Assembly: GCA_902629855.1 (NCBI GenBank)
Contig: CACOSI010000007.1
Span: 1-37,990 of the forward strand
Source of the DNA: an uncultured Fidelibacterota bacterium
GTDB taxonomy: Bacteria > Fidelibacterota > Marinisomatia > Marinisomatales > Marinisomataceae
Direction of reading: 5' to 3'
Length of the DNA stretch: 37,990 bases
Numbering within the stretch: position 1 is the first letter of the stretch; every line of letters starts with the position of its first letter. A model generated the notes under the pieces. It was not told where the DNA came from and searched no databases. It saw nothing but the letters and a program-made list of their open reading frames with translations. This document shows positions 35,397 to 37,990 of this stretch, piece by piece. A program made the translations under genes and the position numbers.

Positions 35397-35687
35397 ATGA
35401 TTAAACAGGACATGATAGACAACATTGCAAATTCAACAGGGCTTACAAAGGTTGAAGTTGAAGCAGTAATTAATGAATCTTTTATAGAAATAATTAACTC
35501 ACTAAGCAAAAATGAAAATATTGAACTAAGAGGTTTTGGTTCATTTTCAGTAAAGCATAGAATGCCTAAAAAAGCTAGAAATCCGAGAACAGGTGATCCA
35601 ATATTTTTACCTGAGAGATACGTTCCTGTTTTTAAACCATCTAAGTTGATGAAAGATACCGTTAATAAAAAATTAATTGAATATTAA
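35397..35687 (+). CDS. HU/IHF-family DNA-binding protein
   Basis: A 96-residue nucleoid protein of the HU/IHF family. It binds and bends DNA as a dimer. The GFGSFSVKHR strand and the arm motif RNPRTGDPIF (61-70) are intact, followed by FKPSKLMKDTVN, the C-terminal helix. The arm retains the intercalating proline of RNP. A TGGAG sequence upstream of the ATG is a clear ribosome-binding site, in contrast to most genes here, consistent with high expression. HU versus IHF subunit identity is not resolved. Confidence 0.94.
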   Translation: MIKQDMIDNIANSTGLTKVEVEAVINESFIEIINSLSKNENIELRGFGSFSVKHRMPKKARNPRTGDPIFLPERYVPVFKPSKLMKDTVNKKLIEY

Positions 35688-35698
35688 GGGAGATAATA

Positions 35699-35794
35699 AT
35701 GCCTTGTGGTAAAAAAAGAAAAAAAAGAAAAATGAACACTCATAAACGTAAAAAACGTTTAAGAGCTGATAGACATAAGAAAAAAAATAAATAG
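35699..35794 (+). CDS. AURKAIP1/COX24-domain micro-protein (bS22/mS38-like ribosomal protein)
   Basis: A 31-residue, extremely basic protein beginning MPCGKKRKKRKMNTHKRKKR and ending DRHKKKNK. This is the pattern of the AURKAIP1/COX24 (mS38) family seen as very short ORFs in Bacteroidota and, as bS22, in mycobacteria, where such peptides sit in the small ribosomal subunit near the decoding centre. A strong AGGGAG lies just upstream of the ATG. It falls between the HU gene and nadK with gaps of 11 and 8 nt, so it is co-transcribed. It is too short for normal gene finding. Assignment rests on composition, length and the THKRKKR core. Confidence 0.85.
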   Translation: MPCGKKRKKRKMNTHKRKKRLRADRHKKKNK

Positions 35795-35802
35795 TAAGCG
35801 TT

Positions 35803-36669
35803 ATGCAATTAAAAAGTTTTGCTATTTGGGCTAACGCCGATAAAAAGCAAGTTCCTGAGCTTGTGAGTAAAACAGTTGAATGGGCTGAAAAAAATAGTTT
35901 GAAAGTTCATTTACCTGTTAAATTAAAAAGTGAATTTAATTCAGAAAACGTATCATTTTATGAATCAAATGAACCTCCCTTAGTTGATTTTCTGCTTTGT
36001 TTTGGTGGAGATGGTACGCTTATTGCAGGAGTAAGAATTTTTAATAATCATAATGTTCCTATTCTCGGCGTACATCTTGGTGGTCTTGGCTTTCTTGCTC
36101 AAATCACTTCAGATGTTTTAGTTGAAAAATTAAATTCAATCAAAAATAATGATTTTAAGATTCAAGATAGATTAATTCTTTCAGCTGAAATCTCAAATAA
36201 CAATGATAAATACTATGCGATAAACGATTTTGTTGTACAAAATGAGATATCATTCAGAGTTACTTCGCTCTCACTTTATGTAAATGACAAGCATGTAAGC
36301 GATTATAAGTCTGATGGTATTATTATAAGTAGTCCTACTGGATCCACAGCTTACTCATTATCTTCTGGGGGTCCAATAGTTCAACCTGATGTTTTTTCTA
36401 TTGTTATTACACCAATTGCACCACATTCTTTAACATCAAGACCGCTTGTTTTACCACCAGATGTTGAAGTTGAATTTAAATTTTCTGATGAAAGTGAGGA
36501 AAATTTGAATCTAATTGTTGATGGTCAAAATATCATAAAATTTTCAAAAGAATCTAAAGTAACCATGAGACAGGCAAATCATCAGTTAAAGTTTATCACA
36601 TTCAAAGATTATGATTATTATAAAACCCTTAAATCAAAAATGGTTTGGGGTAGAAGGGGAAATAAATAG
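35803..36669 (+). CDS. nadK: NAD kinase
   Basis: Phosphorylates NAD to NADP in the cytoplasm. The diagnostic GGDGT motif is at 68-72 (LCFGGDGTLIAG), followed by LGGLGFLAQ, the conserved DYKSDGIIISSPTGSTAYSL segment split across the NAD site, and GGPIV. The C-terminal domain with ITPIAPHSLTSRPLV and DGQ is normal. The length is 288 residues. The ATG lies 8 nt after the micro-protein stop. The peptidase gene follows after 8 nt. Confidence 0.96.
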   Translation: MQLKSFAIWANADKKQVPELVSKTVEWAEKNSLKVHLPVKLKSEFNSENVSFYESNEPPLVDFLLCFGGDGTLIAGVRIFNNHNVPILGVHLGGLGFLAQITSDVLVEKLNSIKNNDFKIQDRLILSAEISNNNDKYYAINDFVVQNEISFRVTSLSLYVNDKHVSDYKSDGIIISSPTGSTAYSLSSGGPIVQPDVFSIVITPIAPHSLTSRPLVLPPDVEVEFKFSDESEENLNLIVDGQNIIKFSKESKVTMRQANHQLKFITFKDYDYYKTLKSKMVWGRRGNK

Positions 36670-36677
36670 GAGAACAT

Positions 36678-37990
36678 ATGTCCAATAAAATCACATTAGA
36701 CAGAATTAATGAATTAAGTAAAAAATTTTCGGAAGACAATCATGTAAAAGTTATAAGAAATGCAATGATAAAAACTGATTCAAATGAACTTTCAATGGAT
36801 TGGGACACTTATAGAAAAATTGATCATTCATTTTCAAATGTTATAACCGGCGAAATGCCTGCTACGAATCAAAAATCTAGTGGAAGATGTTGGGGTTTTG
36901 CAGGGTTAAATCTTTTTAGGGTATACCTTGGAAGAAAACACAATCTTAAAAATTTTGAGTTTTCACAAAGTTATTTTATGTTTTGGGATAAACTTGAAAA
37001 GGCTAATTATTTTTTAGAATCGATAATCGAAACAGCAAGTGAAAAATCAAATTCTAGAATTGTTTCTCATCTCTTAAGTTATCCCCTAGAGGACGGAGGC
37101 CAATGGGATATGTGGGTAAATCTTATTAATAAATATGGAGTTTTACCTCAAAGTGAAATGTCTGAATCATTTTCAACTAGTCAGTCATCTCAAATGAACA
37201 AAATGATTTCAAATAAGTTGAGAGAATACGCTTCTGAACTAAGAAAGTCTTTCAAGAACGGAGAATCATTAGATAAAATAAGAGAAATGAAGAATATAAT
37301 GATCGATGAAGTTTTTAAAATGCTTTCTATGCATATCGGAACACCGCCTCAAAAGTTTGATTGGCAAGTAAGAAATAAAGATAAAAAATTTTTAAGATTT
37401 AAAAACCTTACGCCTCAATCTTTTTTTAATGAACATGTTGGACTTAAGCTTGATGACTATGTCTGCTTAATAAATTGTCCAATGGATGATAAAGAGTATA
37501 ACAAAGTTTATACCGTCGAGCACCTTGGTAATGTTGTTGAAGGAAGAAAAATTAGATATTTGAATGTTACAAGCAAAGAAATGAAAGATGCATCCATAAA
37601 GTCTATTAAAGAGGATAATCCAGTTTGGTTTGGATGCGATGTTGGAAAATATTTTCATAGAAACCTTGGAGTAATGGATACTAATCTATTTGATTATAAT
37701 TCTTTTTATGGCTCTGAATTTAATATGGATAAGTCCCAAAGATTAGAATATGGTCAAAGTATGATGACACATGCTATGCTTTTTACTGGTGTAGACCTTG
37801 ATGAAAATGGTCATCCTTTAAAATGGAGAGTAGAAAATAGCTGGGGTAAAAAGGGAGGCAATAAAGGATATCATATAATGACAGATGACTGGTTTGATGA
37901 GTATAATTACGAAGTCGTTGTGCATAAAGATTTCATTTCAAAAGAATTAAATGAAATATTTGATAATCAAGAAGCTATTCCATTAAAACC
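36678..37990 (+). CDS. C1-family aminopeptidase (bleomycin hydrolase / PepC type), 3' end cut by window
   Basis: A papain-fold cysteine aminopeptidase of the bleomycin hydrolase/PepC family that normally forms a cytoplasmic hexamer releasing N-terminal residues from peptides. The frame is open from ATG 36678 to the window end (437 codons). Catalytic residues are intact: Q65 and C71 in NQKSSGRCWGFAG, H365 in MMTHAM, and N387 in VENSWG. About 430-460 residues is usual, so only a few codons should be missing. The ATG has an AGGAG ribosome-binding site. There is no signal peptide, consistent with a cytoplasmic enzyme. Confidence 0.93.
   Translation, partial: MSNKITLDRINELSKKFSEDNHVKVIRNAMIKTDSNELSMDWDTYRKIDHSFSNVITGEMPATNQKSSGRCWGFAGLNLFRVYLGRKHNLKNFEFSQSYFMFWDKLEKANYFLESIIETASEKSNSRIVSHLLSYPLEDGGQWDMWVNLINKYGVLPQSEMSESFSTSQSSQMNKMISNKLREYASELRKSFKNGESLDKIREMKNIMIDEVFKMLSMHIGTPPQKFDWQVRNKDKKFLRFKNLTPQSFFNEHVGLKLDDYVCLINCPMDDKEYNKVYTVEHLGNVVEGRKIRYLNVTSKEMKDASIKSIKEDNPVWFGCDVGKYFHRNLGVMDTNLFDYNSFYGSEFNMDKSQRLEYGQSMMTHAMLFTGVDLDENGHPLKWRVENSWGKKGGNKGYHIMTDDWFDEYNYEVVVHKDFISKELNEIFDNQEAIPLK

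Overview
This window is a strongly AT-rich, gene-dense bacterial chromosome segment from a diderm (Gram-negative-type) member of the FCB superphylum or a close relative. The evidence is a C-terminal type IX secretion (Por/T9SS) sorting domain with the YQNYPNPF signature, a DUF3098 protein, an AURKAIP1/COX24-type micro-ribosomal protein, LPS-precursor genes (kdsD, an hldE-type heptose-phosphate adenylyltransferase) and TonB-dependent outer-membrane uptake. The overall style (small streamlined genes, AT-rich codons, TTG/GTG starts, few Shine-Dalgarno sequences) fits marine lineages such as Marinimicrobia/SAR406. That placement is inferred from gene content only.

Layout. 2-4566 (+): the end of secA, a Cys/Met PLP enzyme, tRNA-Leu(UAG) directly abutting an SLC13-type permease, a short pterin dehydratase and an EamA-type transporter. 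4561-5319 (-): an SDR oxidoreductase. 5380-6351 (+): kdsD. 6354-13587 (-): a five-unit minus-strand cluster, read in the order DUF3098 protein, tRNA-Asp, saccharopine-dehydrogenase-like enzyme, a cohesin-bearing PKD lipoprotein, and a 1575-residue exported beta-propeller/PKD/dockerin-like/T9SS protein. 13680-19806 (+): mltG, a UvrD/PcrA helicase, a Fur-family regulator, a YhaM-like protein whose HD metal site has been lost, and an unrecognised outer-membrane barrel. 19803-22016 (-): a TonB-dependent receptor under a cobalamin riboswitch. 22073-37990 (+): a long run of mostly housekeeping genes: HNH protein, trpS, scpA, scpB, rluB-type synthase, cmk, rpsA, ybbR-like, tsaD, an unknown lipoprotein, serS, plsC, an hldE-type gene, mltD, an HU-type protein, a 31-residue ribosomal protein, nadK, and a C1 peptidase cut by the window end.

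How it fits together. Most of the window is core cell biology: translation, chromosome segregation (ScpAB), murein turnover (MltG, MltD), LPS and phospholipid precursors, NADP and CMP supply. The accessory interest lies in four places: (i) a two-gene cohesin/dockerin module that may tether a secreted propeller protein to a surface lipoprotein; (ii) the HD-domain pseudo-enzyme; (iii) both tRNAs lying 3 and 9 nt upstream of a start codon on the same strand, so that tRNA 3' maturation would also create the mRNA 5' end; (iv) the B12 riboswitch and its receptor. I see no CRISPR array, insertion sequence, integrase or prophage. No stretch longer than 300 bases lacks a gene; the largest gap (21849-22072) holds the riboswitch.
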